In this document: one piece after another, positions 9,353-17,061 of the stretch
Numbering within the stretch: the stretch's first letter is position 1
Layout: the number at the start of each line of letters is the position of its first letter
Source of the DNA: Lentzea albidocapillata subsp. violacea
Lineage (GTDB): Bacteria; Actinomycetota; Actinomycetes; Mycobacteriales; Pseudonocardiaceae
DNA length: 64,000 bases
Direction of reading: 5' to 3'
Assembly: GCF_900100275.1 (NCBI RefSeq)
Contig: NZ_FNET01000020.1
Coordinates: forward strand, 62,001-126,000
The notes under the pieces: model-generated
Seen by the model: only the letters and a program-made list of their open reading frames with translations
Told to the model about the DNA's origin: nothing
Database searches by the model: none
Program-made: the position numbers and the translations under genes

Positions 9353-10920
9353 CGGTTCCCCGTTTCCGGCAGCCACACGTCGAACGACGCGCCGCCGAGC
9401 TCCGAGTCGGTGATCGCGACCCGGCCGCTGCGCCGGGTCACCACCCTCGACACCAATGCAAGTCCAATTCCTCTGCCGTGCGCGCCCTGGACGTCCTTGG
9501 AGCTCACGCCCAGGTCGAAGATGCGGCCGCGTTGCGACTCCGCCACTCCCGGCCCGTCGTCGTCCACGACCACCCGCACGCCGGTGACCGACGAGCGCAC
9601 GAGCACCCGCACGGTTCCACCGGTCTCCACGGCGTCGACCGCGTTGTCGACCAGGTTTCCCAGCACGGTCAACGCGTCGTCGCCCGCACGAATGTCGACG
9701 GAGCTGCCGGGATCGAGCCGGAGCTCCACACCTCGTTCGTGCGCGGTGGAGGATTTTGCCAGCAACAACGCCGCCAGGGCGGGATCGGCGTTCGCTCCGT
9801 CGATGATGTCGGCCGTGACCGAGCCGGCGCCACCGACCCGTTCGATGTAGGCGACGGCGTCCGGGCCGCGGTCCAGGTCCAGCAGACCGCCGATGACGTG
9901 CAGGTGGTTCGAGAACTCGTGGGCCTGCGCACGCAACGCTTCCGTGACGGTGCGCTGCCCGTCGAGCTCGCGCAACGCGTCGTGCAGCTCTGTCCGATCG
10001 CGCAACGTCAGCACGACGCCGACAGCGCGTTCGTTCGTCTTGGCCGTCATCCGGTTCGCGACCAGCACCCGTTCGCCGGCGAGGACGAGCCGGTCCGCGA
10101 CGTCGTCGTCACCACGGGCGAGATCCAGCAGGCCGGCGTCGAGCACCTCCGCCGCCGGACGTCCGCTCGGGTTCTCGGCCAGGCCCAGCAACCGCAGCGC
10201 CTCGTCGTTGACCAGCGCCAGCTTCTCCTGGTCGTCCACGGCGACCACGCCTTCGCGGATGCCGTGCAGCATCGCGTCCCTGGTCTCGAGCAGCTGCGCG
10301 ATCTCGGCCGGTTCGAGCCGGAACGTCCGCCGCCGCACGTGCTGCGTGATCAACGCGGCACCGAGCACACCGACCAGCGCGGCCGCCGCCAGCCAGCCGA
10401 TCAGCTCCGGCAGGTCCTCGGCGAGGTCGGCCGAGAGCTGGCTCTCCAGGATGCCGACCGACGCCATGCCGATGACGCGCCCGTCCTCCGTCCGCACCGG
10501 CACCTTCGCGCGGAGCGACGTGCCGAGCGTGCCCGTCTCCGTGCCGACGAAGACCTCGCCGGACAACGCGCTGGTCGGGTCGGTCGACACGCGCTCGCCG
10601 ATGCGCTTCGGGTCGGGGTGGGCGTAACGGACCCCGTTGTGGTCGGTGACCACCACGTACGTCACGTTGGACGCCCTGCGGATCAGCTCGGCCAGCGGCT
10701 GGATCGTCGCGGGCGGGTCAACCGATCCGAACGCCTCGATCACCGTCGGTAGCCGCGCCACGCTTTCGGCGACGGACAACATCCTGTCCTTGTAGGAGTC
10801 GCGGATCCGGTCGCTCTGCAGTTTGGCGGCGAGCAGCCCGGCCGCACAGGTGGTCATGAGCACGATGACCACCTGCAACGCCAGAAGCAAAGCCCCAAAC
10901 GAAACAGACCGACGAAACAT
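9349..10920 (-). CDS. CitA/DcuS-family sensor histidine kinase
   Basis: A 523-residue membrane kinase. It has a transmembrane helix at ~10-32, a periplasmic PDC/Cache sensor at ~35-170 (IRRASNVTYVVVTDHNGVRYAHPDP is typical of the citrate/C4-dicarboxylate sensor fold), a second helix at ~172-193, a PAS domain at ~210-310, the H-box EALRAQAHEFSNHLHVIGG, and a GHKL ATPase with DDGPGV and GRGIGLALV. CitA-type sensors detect tri- or dicarboxylates. Its position divergent from a tripartite tricarboxylate transporter fits control of citrate-like solute uptake. It overlaps its response regulator by 4 bp. Confidence 0.88.
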   Translation of the reverse strand: MFRRSVSFGALLLALQVVIVLMTTCAAGLLAAKLQSDRIRDSYKDRMLSVAESVARLPTVIEAFGSVDPPATIQPLAELIRRASNVTYVVVTDHNGVRYAHPDPKRIGERVSTDPTSALSGEVFVGTETGTLGTSLRAKVPVRTEDGRVIGMASVGILESQLSADLAEDLPELIGWLAAAALVGVLGAALITQHVRRRTFRLEPAEIAQLLETRDAMLHGIREGVVAVDDQEKLALVNDEALRLLGLAENPSGRPAAEVLDAGLLDLARGDDDVADRLVLAGERVLVANRMTAKTNERAVGVVLTLRDRTELHDALRELDGQRTVTEALRAQAHEFSNHLHVIGGLLDLDRGPDAVAYIERVGGAGSVTADIIDGANADPALAALLLAKSSTAHERGVELRLDPGSSVDIRAGDDALTVLGNLVDNAVDAVETGGTVRVLVRSSVTGVRVVVDDDGPGVAESQRGRIFDLGVSSKDVQGAHGRGIGLALVSRVVTRRSGRVAITDSELGGASFDVWLPETGNR

Positions 10921-11061
10921 GGATGGAATTCTGACGCATCAGCTGTGAAACGGGTCACGAACAAAACGACCAATACGGAACTTACGACCTAAGCCTTACC
11001 AGCCGCACGGCCGTTACCTAGCGTCCCCGCCCAACGTTCGCAACGAAGCGAGGAGTACTCG

Positions 11062-12036
11062 ATGGGTACGGCATGGAGACGAACGGTGGCGGTCGCCGCC
11101 ACCGGACTGGTGCTCGCCGGATGCGGTCAGGGGGCCAAGAGCGCGAGCAGTGGTGACTCCATCGCGAAGCTGGAGATCATGGCCCCCGCTGACCCCGGTG
11201 GCGGCTGGGACCAGACGGCGCGGTCGATGCAGTCGGCGGTGAGCGGCGCCAAGCTCGCCAACTCGGTGCAGGTCACCAACGTCGGCGGCGCGGGCGGGAC
11301 GGTCGGCCTGCAGAAGCTCCTGAACGAGCGCTCCGAGTCGTTCCTGATGATCACCGGCCTGGTCATGGTCGGCGCGGTGGAGACCAACGCGTCGGCGGCC
11401 CGGCTGGAGGAGACCACGCCGATCGCCCGGCTGACGGCCGAGGACGAGGTCGTCGTGGTGCCCGCCGACTCGCCGCACAAGACGATCGACGACCTGCTGG
11501 CCGCGGTCGCCGAGAAGGGCAAGAGCGTCTCGATCACCGGCGGTTCGGCCGGCGGCACCGACCACATCCTCGCCGGGATGCTGCTCAAGGCGAAGAACAT
11601 CGAGCCCTCGAAGCTCAACTACGTGCCGTACTCCGGCGGCGGTGAGTCGCTGGCGGCGCTGCTGGGCAACAAGGTCGACGCGGGCATCTCCGGCGTCGGC
11701 GAGTACAAGGAGCAGATCAAGGCGGGCAAGCTGCGCGCGCTCGGCACGTCCGGCCCGAACCCGGTGCCCGACCTGAACGTGCCGACGTTCAAGGACCTGG
11801 GCGTCGAGCTGATCAACTGGCGTGGCGTCGTGGCGCCCGCCTCGATCTCGGCCGAGGCCAAGCAGCGGCTGACCAAGCTGGTCACCGACATGCACGCGAG
11901 CCAGCAGTGGAAGGACGAGCTCTCCAAGAAGGGCTGGACGGACACCTTCCTGACCGGCAGCGAGTTCTCCACGTTCATGGCCAAGGAGATCGGCCGGGTG
12001 AAGCCCGCACTGCAGGACATCGGGCTCGTCAAGTGA
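11062..12036 (+). CDS. tctC: Tripartite tricarboxylate transporter substrate-binding lipoprotein (TctC)
   Basis: A 324-residue lipoprotein with signal peptide and lipobox LAGC (Cys21), followed by the Bug/TctC fold: IMAPADPGGGWDQTARSMQ, VGGAGGTVGLQKL and YVPYSGGGESLAALLGNKVDAGISG. It captures a carboxylate outside the membrane and delivers it to TctAB. A good ribosome site (GAAGCGAGGAG) precedes the ATG. It is the first gene of tctCBA, and its TGA overlaps the next GTG by 4 bp. The 141-bp gap to the divergent kinase gene is the likely control region. Confidence 0.9.
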   Translation: MGTAWRRTVAVAATGLVLAGCGQGAKSASSGDSIAKLEIMAPADPGGGWDQTARSMQSAVSGAKLANSVQVTNVGGAGGTVGLQKLLNERSESFLMITGLVMVGAVETNASAARLEETTPIARLTAEDEVVVVPADSPHKTIDDLLAAVAEKGKSVSITGGSAGGTDHILAGMLLKAKNIEPSKLNYVPYSGGGESLAALLGNKVDAGISGVGEYKEQIKAGKLRALGTSGPNPVPDLNVPTFKDLGVELINWRGVVAPASISAEAKQRLTKLVTDMHASQQWKDELSKKGWTDTFLTGSEFSTFMAKEIGRVKPALQDIGLVK

Positions 12037-12524
12037 TTGCTGCAAAAGTCGAGGAGTACGCGTTCGGCGGTCTGGTCGCGGCGGTCGGGGTCTTCACCCT
12101 GGTCGACGCGACCACGATCGCCGGGCGTGACGACAACGTCGTTGGACCACGCGCGTTCCCTTACGCAGTGGGGATTCTGCTCGTCGTGACGGGCATCGCG
12201 GCGATCATCGCGACCGCCCGCGGCAAGCTCGGCCAGGCCGAGGAGGCCGAGGACGTCGACGAGAACGTCCGCACCGACTGGCTCACCGTGGCCAAGCTGG
12301 TGGCCGTGCTGATCGTGCACCTGGTGCTCATCGACGTGGTCGGCTGGCCGGTGGCGGCCGCACTGCTGTTCTTCGGCGCGGCCTGGACGCTGGGCGCGAC
12401 CTGGTGGCGGGCGCTGCCGATCGCGGTGGTGCTCGCGCTGCTCGTGCAGGTGGTGTTCGCGTACGGCCTGGGCCTGTCGCTGCCCGCCGGGATCTTCGAA
12501 GGGGTGCCGTTCCTCGATGGATAG
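12033..12524 (+). CDS. tctB: Tripartite tricarboxylate transporter small membrane subunit (TctB)
   Basis: A 163-residue protein with four predicted helices ([39 protein letters not shown]; a helix pair after residue 85). This matches the small TctB component that partners TctA. I chose the GTG at 12033, which overlaps the tctC stop (GTGA). It overlaps tctA by 8 bp, giving a tightly coupled operon. Its sequence is weakly conserved, as usual for TctB, so the call rests largely on position and topology. Confidence 0.8.
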   Translation: MIAAKVEEYAFGGLVAAVGVFTLVDATTIAGRDDNVVGPRAFPYAVGILLVVTGIAAIIATARGKLGQAEEAEDVDENVRTDWLTVAKLVAVLIVHLVLIDVVGWPVAAALLFFGAAWTLGATWWRALPIAVVLALLVQVVFAYGLGLSLPAGIFEGVPFLDG

Positions 12525-14013
12525 CATCACCATGCTGCTGGAGGGTTTCGCGACCGCCGCGCAACCCGAGTACCTGCTGTACGCGCTGCTGGGCGTCACG
12601 CTCGGCACGGCCGTCGGCGTGCTGCCGGGCATCGGGCCGGCGATGACAGTGGCGTTGCTGCTGCCGCTGACGTACACGCTGGAACCGACGGCGGCGCTGA
12701 TCATCTTCGCCGGCATCTACTACGGCGGCATGTACGGCGGCTCGACGACGTCGATCCTGCTCAACACACCGGGCGAGTCGGCGTCCATCGTCACTGCCCT
12801 AGAGGGCAACAAGATGGCCAAGGCCGGGCGCGGTGCCGCCGCGCTCGCGACGGCCGCCATCGGCTCGTTCGTGGCGGGCACGATCGCCACGGTGCTGCTC
12901 ACGTTGCTGGCGCCGGTCATCGCGGACCTCGCGGTGCAGCTGGGTCCGGCGGACTACGTGGCCCTGATGGTCGTGGCGTTCACGACCGTGGCGGCACTGC
13001 TCGGCTCCTCTCCCGTGCGCGGCCTGGCGTCGCTGGGACTCGGCCTGTTCATCGGGCTCGTCGGCACCGACACGCTGACCGGTCAGCAACGCTTCACCCT
13101 CGGGGTGGCGACGATGTCCGACGGCATCGACGTGGTCGTGGTGGCGGTCGGCGTGTTCGCGGTCGGCGAGGCGCTGTACGTGGCGTCGCGGCTGCGGCAC
13201 GGGCCGATCGAAGTGATCCCCGTGGGCGGCAAGTGGATGACGCGTGGTTTCTGGGCGCGCTCGTGGAAGCCGTGGCTGCGCGGCACGTTCATCGGCTTCC
13301 CGATCGGCACCGTGCCGGCCGGTGGCGCGGACGTGTCGACGTTCCTGTCGTACGCGGCGGAGAAGAAGCTCTCGAAACGGCCCGAGGAGTTCGGCAAGGG
13401 CGCGATCGAGGGCGTGGCCGGTCCGGAGGCGGCCAACAACGCCGCCGCGGCAGGCGTTCTGGTGCCGTTGCTGACGCTCGGGCTGCCGACGACCGCGACG
13501 GCGGCGGTGATCGTGGCCGCGTTCCAGAGCTACGGCATCCAGCCGGGACCGTTGCTGTTCACCAACAACGGCCCGATGGTGTGGGCACTGATCGCGTCGC
13601 TCTACATCGGCAACGTGATGCTGCTCGTGCTGAACCTGCCGCTGGTGAAGATCTGGGTGAAGGTGCTGCAGATCCCGCGGCCGTACCTCTACGCGGGCAT
13701 CCTGCTGTTCGCGGCGCTGGGCACCTACGCGGTGAACTTCGTCGTGGACGACCTGATCGTGCTGCTGGTGATCGGTGTGATCGGCTTCTTCATGCGGCGC
13801 CACGGTTATCCGGTCGCGCCGCTGGTCGTCGGCCTTATCCTCGGGCCGATGGCGGAGGAACAGGTCCGGCGCACGCTGCAGATCAGCGAGGGAAAGCTCA
13901 GCGCGTTGGTGACGAGTCCGTTCGCGGCGGTCGCCTACAGCATCCTCGTCGTGCTTCTGGTGGTCGCGGTGGTGCTTCGGTTGCGCCGCAAGAAGTCCGA
14001 AGTGACGGTCTGA
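12517..14013 (+). CDS. tctA: Tripartite tricarboxylate transporter large membrane subunit (TctA)
   Basis: A 498-residue, roughly 12-helix permease with the TctA hallmarks [41 protein letters not shown] and [15 protein letters not shown]. It forms the ion-coupled channel of the TctABC secondary transporter. It ends the operon 155 bp before the PopR-like regulator. An inverted repeat CCCTGGT/ACCAGGG at 14133-14150 could act as a weak terminator for it. Confidence 0.92.
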   Translation: MDSITMLLEGFATAAQPEYLLYALLGVTLGTAVGVLPGIGPAMTVALLLPLTYTLEPTAALIIFAGIYYGGMYGGSTTSILLNTPGESASIVTALEGNKMAKAGRGAAALATAAIGSFVAGTIATVLLTLLAPVIADLAVQLGPADYVALMVVAFTTVAALLGSSPVRGLASLGLGLFIGLVGTDTLTGQQRFTLGVATMSDGIDVVVVAVGVFAVGEALYVASRLRHGPIEVIPVGGKWMTRGFWARSWKPWLRGTFIGFPIGTVPAGGADVSTFLSYAAEKKLSKRPEEFGKGAIEGVAGPEAANNAAAAGVLVPLLTLGLPTTATAAVIVAAFQSYGIQPGPLLFTNNGPMVWALIASLYIGNVMLLVLNLPLVKIWVKVLQIPRPYLYAGILLFAALGTYAVNFVVDDLIVLLVIGVIGFFMRRHGYPVAPLVVGLILGPMAEEQVRRTLQISEGKLSALVTSPFAAVAYSILVVLLVVAVVLRLRRKKSEVTV

Positions 14014-14111
14014 CCGCGCACGGCGGCAAGCGCCTGTTCGTACAGCTCGAACGCATCGGCCTTGCCGCCGTGGCGGACCCACTGTCACTTTCGGGTGAAG
14101 TCGGCCCCGGC

Positions 14112-14128
14112 TTCTGCTGGTAGCAGAA
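14112..14128. promoter_or_regulatory. Candidate PopR-type operator upstream of the XRE regulator
   Basis: The perfect inverted repeat TTCTGC-TGGTA-GCAGAA lies 40 bp before the ATG of the PopR-like gene. A near-identical repeat (TCTGC-TGAGG-GCAGA) precedes the clpP operon. The shared 5-bp spacing suggests one regulator binds both sites. Confidence 0.6.
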
Positions 14129-14168
14129 CGGCCCCTGGTGGTGACCAGGGTGCTGTCACCATGGCGAC

Positions 14169-14516
14169 ATGGCGGAGATCCTGGACTTCAAGCGCACCCC
14201 GGAACCCCTGTGGCGTGAAGCCCTGGGCCGCAAGCTTCGCGAGACGCGGGAGGACCGCGGCGACCGCCTGGTCGACGTGGCCGACCGCGCGGGCATCTCG
14301 GTGCAGTACCTGTCCGAGATCGAACGCGGCCGCAAGGAGCCGTCGAGCGAGATGATCGCGGCGGTCGCCGGTGCCCTGGGCATCGACCTGGCCGATCTGC
14401 TGATCGGGGTCGCCGGCCAGGTCCGCCACCTGCGCGTCCAGCAGGTCAGCCACTTCCACACCTCACGCCCGGCGGGCCGTCCCTCGGGTCCCGTGGCCAT
14501 GGCCTGGGCGGCTTAG
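14169..14516 (+). CDS. popR: PopR/ClgR-like XRE regulator of the adjacent clpP genes
   Basis: A 115-residue protein with one XRE helix-turn-helix (residues ~18-75: LGRKLRETREDRGDRLVDVA, then ISVQYLSEIERGRKEPSSEM). The YLSEIERGRKEPSSE segment matches the ClgR/PopR family, whose Streptomyces members activate clpP operons. The adjacent, convergent gene is a two-gene clpP operon, and operators of the same sequence precede both units. The C-terminus ends VAMAWAA; hydrophobic Ala-rich tails are known degrons for ClpP-controlled regulators, so self-proteolysis is plausible. Its stop overlaps the clpP stop by 4 bp. The symbol rests on context plus HTH similarity. Confidence 0.72.
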   Translation: MAEILDFKRTPEPLWREALGRKLRETREDRGDRLVDVADRAGISVQYLSEIERGRKEPSSEMIAAVAGALGIDLADLLIGVAGQVRHLRVQQVSHFHTSRPAGRPSGPVAMAWAA

Positions 14517-15103
14517 CCCCGCTGGTCCAGCACCTGGTCCACCAGCCCGTACTCGACGGCGCCCGCCGCGTCGAACACGCGGTCCCGGTCGGTGTCGTGG
14601 CGCAGTTCGGCCACGGTCCGGCCGGTGTGCCTGGCCAGGATCACCTCCAGCTGCGTGCGCACCCGCACCACCTCGTCCGCCGCGAGGATGAGATCCGGGA
14701 TCGTGCCACGCCCCTGCGCCGCGGGCTGGTGCAGCACGACCCTGGAGTGCGGCAGGACGGACCGGCGTCCTTCCGCGCCCGCGGCCAGCAGCACCGCTCC
14801 CGCCGCCACCGCCTGGCCCACGCAGGTCGTCGCGACCGGCGCCTTGATGTAGCGCATGGTGTCGTACAGCGCGAGCATCGCCGACGGGTCGCCGCCCTCG
14901 CAGTTGATGTAGAGGTTGATCTCCAGGTCCGGGTTGTCCGCTTCGAGGTGGAAGAGCTGCGCGATCAGCGCGTTGGCGACGCCGGAGTCGATCCCGGTGC
15001 CCAGGTAGACGATCCGCTCGGACAGCAGGTGCGAGTAGACGTCCATGACCCGCTCGCCGCGCGCGTCCCGCGTGATGACGTTGGGAATGGTGTAGGTGCT
15101 CAT
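14513..15103 (-). CDS. clpP: ClpP-like subunit lacking the catalytic serine
   Basis: A 196-residue ClpP-fold protein, second in the clpP operon (ATGA overlap with the first). The handle and strands are well conserved (IVYLGTGIDS, LYINCEGGDPSAMLALYDTM, LPHSRVVLHQP with His125, RDRVFDAAGAVEYGLVD). The nucleophile segment GQAASMGA reads GQAVAAGA: Ala100 replaces serine. The codons (GTG GCG GCG) were checked on the minus strand. It is therefore probably non-catalytic by itself and may act as a structural ring partner, like plant and cyanobacterial ClpR. Its Streptomyces relatives would be ClpP3/ClpP4. Confidence 0.85.
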   Translation of the reverse strand: MSTYTIPNVITRDARGERVMDVYSHLLSERIVYLGTGIDSGVANALIAQLFHLEADNPDLEINLYINCEGGDPSAMLALYDTMRYIKAPVATTCVGQAVAAGAVLLAAGAEGRRSVLPHSRVVLHQPAAQGRGTIPDLILAADEVVRVRTQLEVILARHTGRTVAELRHDTDRDRVFDAAGAVEYGLVDQVLDQRG

Positions 15104-15714
15104 GCCACGGCTCCCGAGTGCAGTCCCAGCTTGTGCATGCGGACGGGGACGACCTGCCCGAGGTCGCTGACGACGTGGTCGATGAACCCGTACTCACGGG
15201 CCTGCTCCGTCGTGAACCACCTGTCGTGCAGCGAGTCCGTGAAGATCCGGTCGAACGGCTGCCCGGTGTCCTGCGCGATCAGGCCGAGCACGGTGTCCCT
15301 GGTGTGCCGCAGGTCGTCCGCCTGCACCTCCACCTCGACGGCCGAACCGCCGATGCCCGCACTCCCCTGGTGCATCAGGATCCGCGCGTGCGGCAACGCG
15401 AACCGCTTGCCCGGCGTTCCGGCCGAGAGCAGGAACTGCCCGGCGCTGCAGGCAAGGCCCAGCGCGAGCGTCGCCACGTCGCACGGCACGAGCCGCATCA
15501 CGTCGCGAATCGCCAGCATCGAGGGCACCGAACCACCCGGCGAGTTGATCCACAACGCGATGTCCTGCCGCGGGTCCTCGCTCGCCAGCGAGAGCATCTG
15601 GGTCGCCAGCACCGTGCCGTTGTCGTCGTCGAGCGCGCCGTCGAGAATCAGCACCCGCTGACCGAAGAACCGTTCTCGCAGCCCTGGGCTGAAGAGCTTC
15701 TCGCTGTTCGTCAT
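15100..15714 (-). CDS. clpP: ClpP protease subunit with intact triad
   Basis: A 204-residue serine protease subunit of the ClpP family, first gene of the pair. The nucleophile is Ser90 in GLACSAGQ, with His115 in PHARILMHQ and the acidic residue in FTDSLHDRWFTTEQAREYGFID. It degrades proteins delivered by Clp ATPases in the cytoplasm. It carries a longer N-terminus (MTNSEKLFSPGLRERFFGQR) than housekeeping ClpP1, consistent with the regulated ClpP3/4 group. A candidate PopR box lies 43 bp upstream of its start. Confidence 0.9.
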   Translation of the reverse strand: MTNSEKLFSPGLRERFFGQRVLILDGALDDDNGTVLATQMLSLASEDPRQDIALWINSPGGSVPSMLAIRDVMRLVPCDVATLALGLACSAGQFLLSAGTPGKRFALPHARILMHQGSAGIGGSAVEVEVQADDLRHTRDTVLGLIAQDTGQPFDRIFTDSLHDRWFTTEQAREYGFIDHVVSDLGQVVPVRMHKLGLHSGAVA

Positions 15715-15756
15715 GGCACTGACGATGCCCGCCGCCCCAACGGTTGCGCCGCTTTC

Positions 15757-15771
15757 TCTGCTGAGGGCAGA
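15757..15771. promoter_or_regulatory. Candidate PopR-type operator upstream of the clpP operon
   Basis: The inverted repeat TCTGC-TGAGG-GCAGA lies 43-57 bp upstream of the first clpP start. It has the same half-sites and 5-bp spacer as the repeat before the regulator gene at 14112-14128. Confidence 0.55.
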
Positions 15772-17061
15772 TCAGCTCACAGCAGGCACCGCGGGCTGCA
15801 GTGCCGGCACGAGGAACCGCGAGACACTGCACAGCTTCTCGCGCGTCTCCTCCAGTTCTCGTTCCGGAGTGGACTGGGCGACGATGCCCGCCCCCGCCCG
15901 CAACCAGGTCTCGCCGTCGCGCCGGAACACACTGCGCAGGATCAACGCCGCGTCCATCGCTCCGTCCGGCTCCACAGTCAGCACCGCGCCGCTGTAGAGC
16001 CCTCGTGTTCGTGTTTCCGCGCGCCGGATCAGCTCGCACGCCGGCGCCTTCGGGATGCCGGACGCCGTGACGGCGGGGAACAGGGCGGCGAACGCGTCCC
16101 AGCTCGTGCGGCCCTCCGCCAGGGTCCCGGACAGCTGCGAGGCGAGGTGCTGGACGCTGCCGCGTTCCTTCACGCTCATGAACTCCTCGACCCGCACCGA
16201 CGACGGCGTGCAGACGCTGGACAGCTCGACCGCCGCGAGCCGCACCGAGATCGCGTGCTCGAAGACCTCCTTGGCGTCGCGGTAGAGCTCGTCCCGACGA
16301 GCCTGGTCGGCCTCCTCGTCACCGAAGAACGCGCGGGTGCCGGCGAGCGGCTGCGTGACGACCTGCCCGTCCGGGCTCACCCCGATGACGATCTCCGGGC
16401 TGAACCCGAGCGCCTCCCAGCCGCCCAGCCGCAGTAGGAACGACCGCGCCGGGGAGTTCTGGACCCGTCCGGTCAGGTAGGTCGCCGGCATGTCGATGTC
16501 CTCGGGCACCGGCACGACCCGCGAGAGGATCACCTTGTCCAAGGCGCCGGATCTGATCTCCGCGACGCCCAGCGCGACCGCCGCCCGGTAGGTCTCGGCG
16601 TCGTGGTCGTCCACGTCCACGACGACCCTGGCGTCGGCCGGTTCGATCCCGCCGGTCAGCACGGCTTCGGCGAGCCGCGACTCCAGAGCCTCCACATCGG
16701 ACACTGTGAGCGCTCGCAGCAGCACCGACCCGTTCTCGAACCGCACCTCCCGCCGCGGGATCATCAACGTCACCACGTCGACGTCCGGCAGGTCACCGAG
16801 GTCGTGCAGCGCATAGGAAAGCTCGAACGCCGCCCACCCGTAGGCCCGCCAGTCCTCGACGTCGACCTCGGCCAGCCGGGAGGCCACCACCGACAGCGGC
16901 TCGCCCGCCCGCACCGTCACCGTGGCGTAGGCGCCCTCACCCCAGCTGATCGTGCCGTGGTTCTCGTAGAGCACGTTGTCGTCGGTCGACGTGGCCGCGA
17001 GCGTGGCCGCGACGCGCAGCGGATCGGCCGACAACGCGACCTGACGTTCCCAGTACCTCAC
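15772..17061 (-). CDS. Salicylate synthase (MbtI/Irp9 type)
   Basis: A 429-residue chorismate-using enzyme that converts chorismate via isochorismate to salicylate. Typical C-terminal segments are PEIVIGVSPDGQVVTQPLAGTRA, SSVCTPSSVRVEEFMSVKERGSVQHL, FPAVTASGIPKAPACE and TRGLYSGAVL, which follow MbtI closely. The GTG at 17061 overlaps the stop of the upstream methyltransferase-reductase gene (GTGA) and starts RYWERQVALSADP; an upstream ATG lies inside that gene. Salicylate is the aryl starter for the siderophore encoded here. The single-enzyme route explains the absence of a separate pyruvate lyase. Confidence 0.88.
   Translation of the reverse strand: MRYWERQVALSADPLRVAATLAATSTDDNVLYENHGTISWGEGAYATVTVRAGEPLSVVASRLAEVDVEDWRAYGWAAFELSYALHDLGDLPDVDVVTLMIPRREVRFENGSVLLRALTVSDVEALESRLAEAVLTGGIEPADARVVVDVDDHDAETYRAAVALGVAEIRSGALDKVILSRVVPVPEDIDMPATYLTGRVQNSPARSFLLRLGGWEALGFSPEIVIGVSPDGQVVTQPLAGTRAFFGDEEADQARRDELYRDAKEVFEHAISVRLAAVELSSVCTPSSVRVEEFMSVKERGSVQHLASQLSGTLAEGRTSWDAFAALFPAVTASGIPKAPACELIRRAETRTRGLYSGAVLTVEPDGAMDAALILRSVFRRDGETWLRAGAGIVAQSTPERELEETREKLCSVSRFLVPALQPAVPAVS

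Noticed and set aside
14133-14150. Inverted repeat CCCTGGT/ACCAGGG as a second regulator operator
   Set aside because: No matching copy precedes clpP. It is more likely a hairpin after tctA, so it was not listed as an operator.
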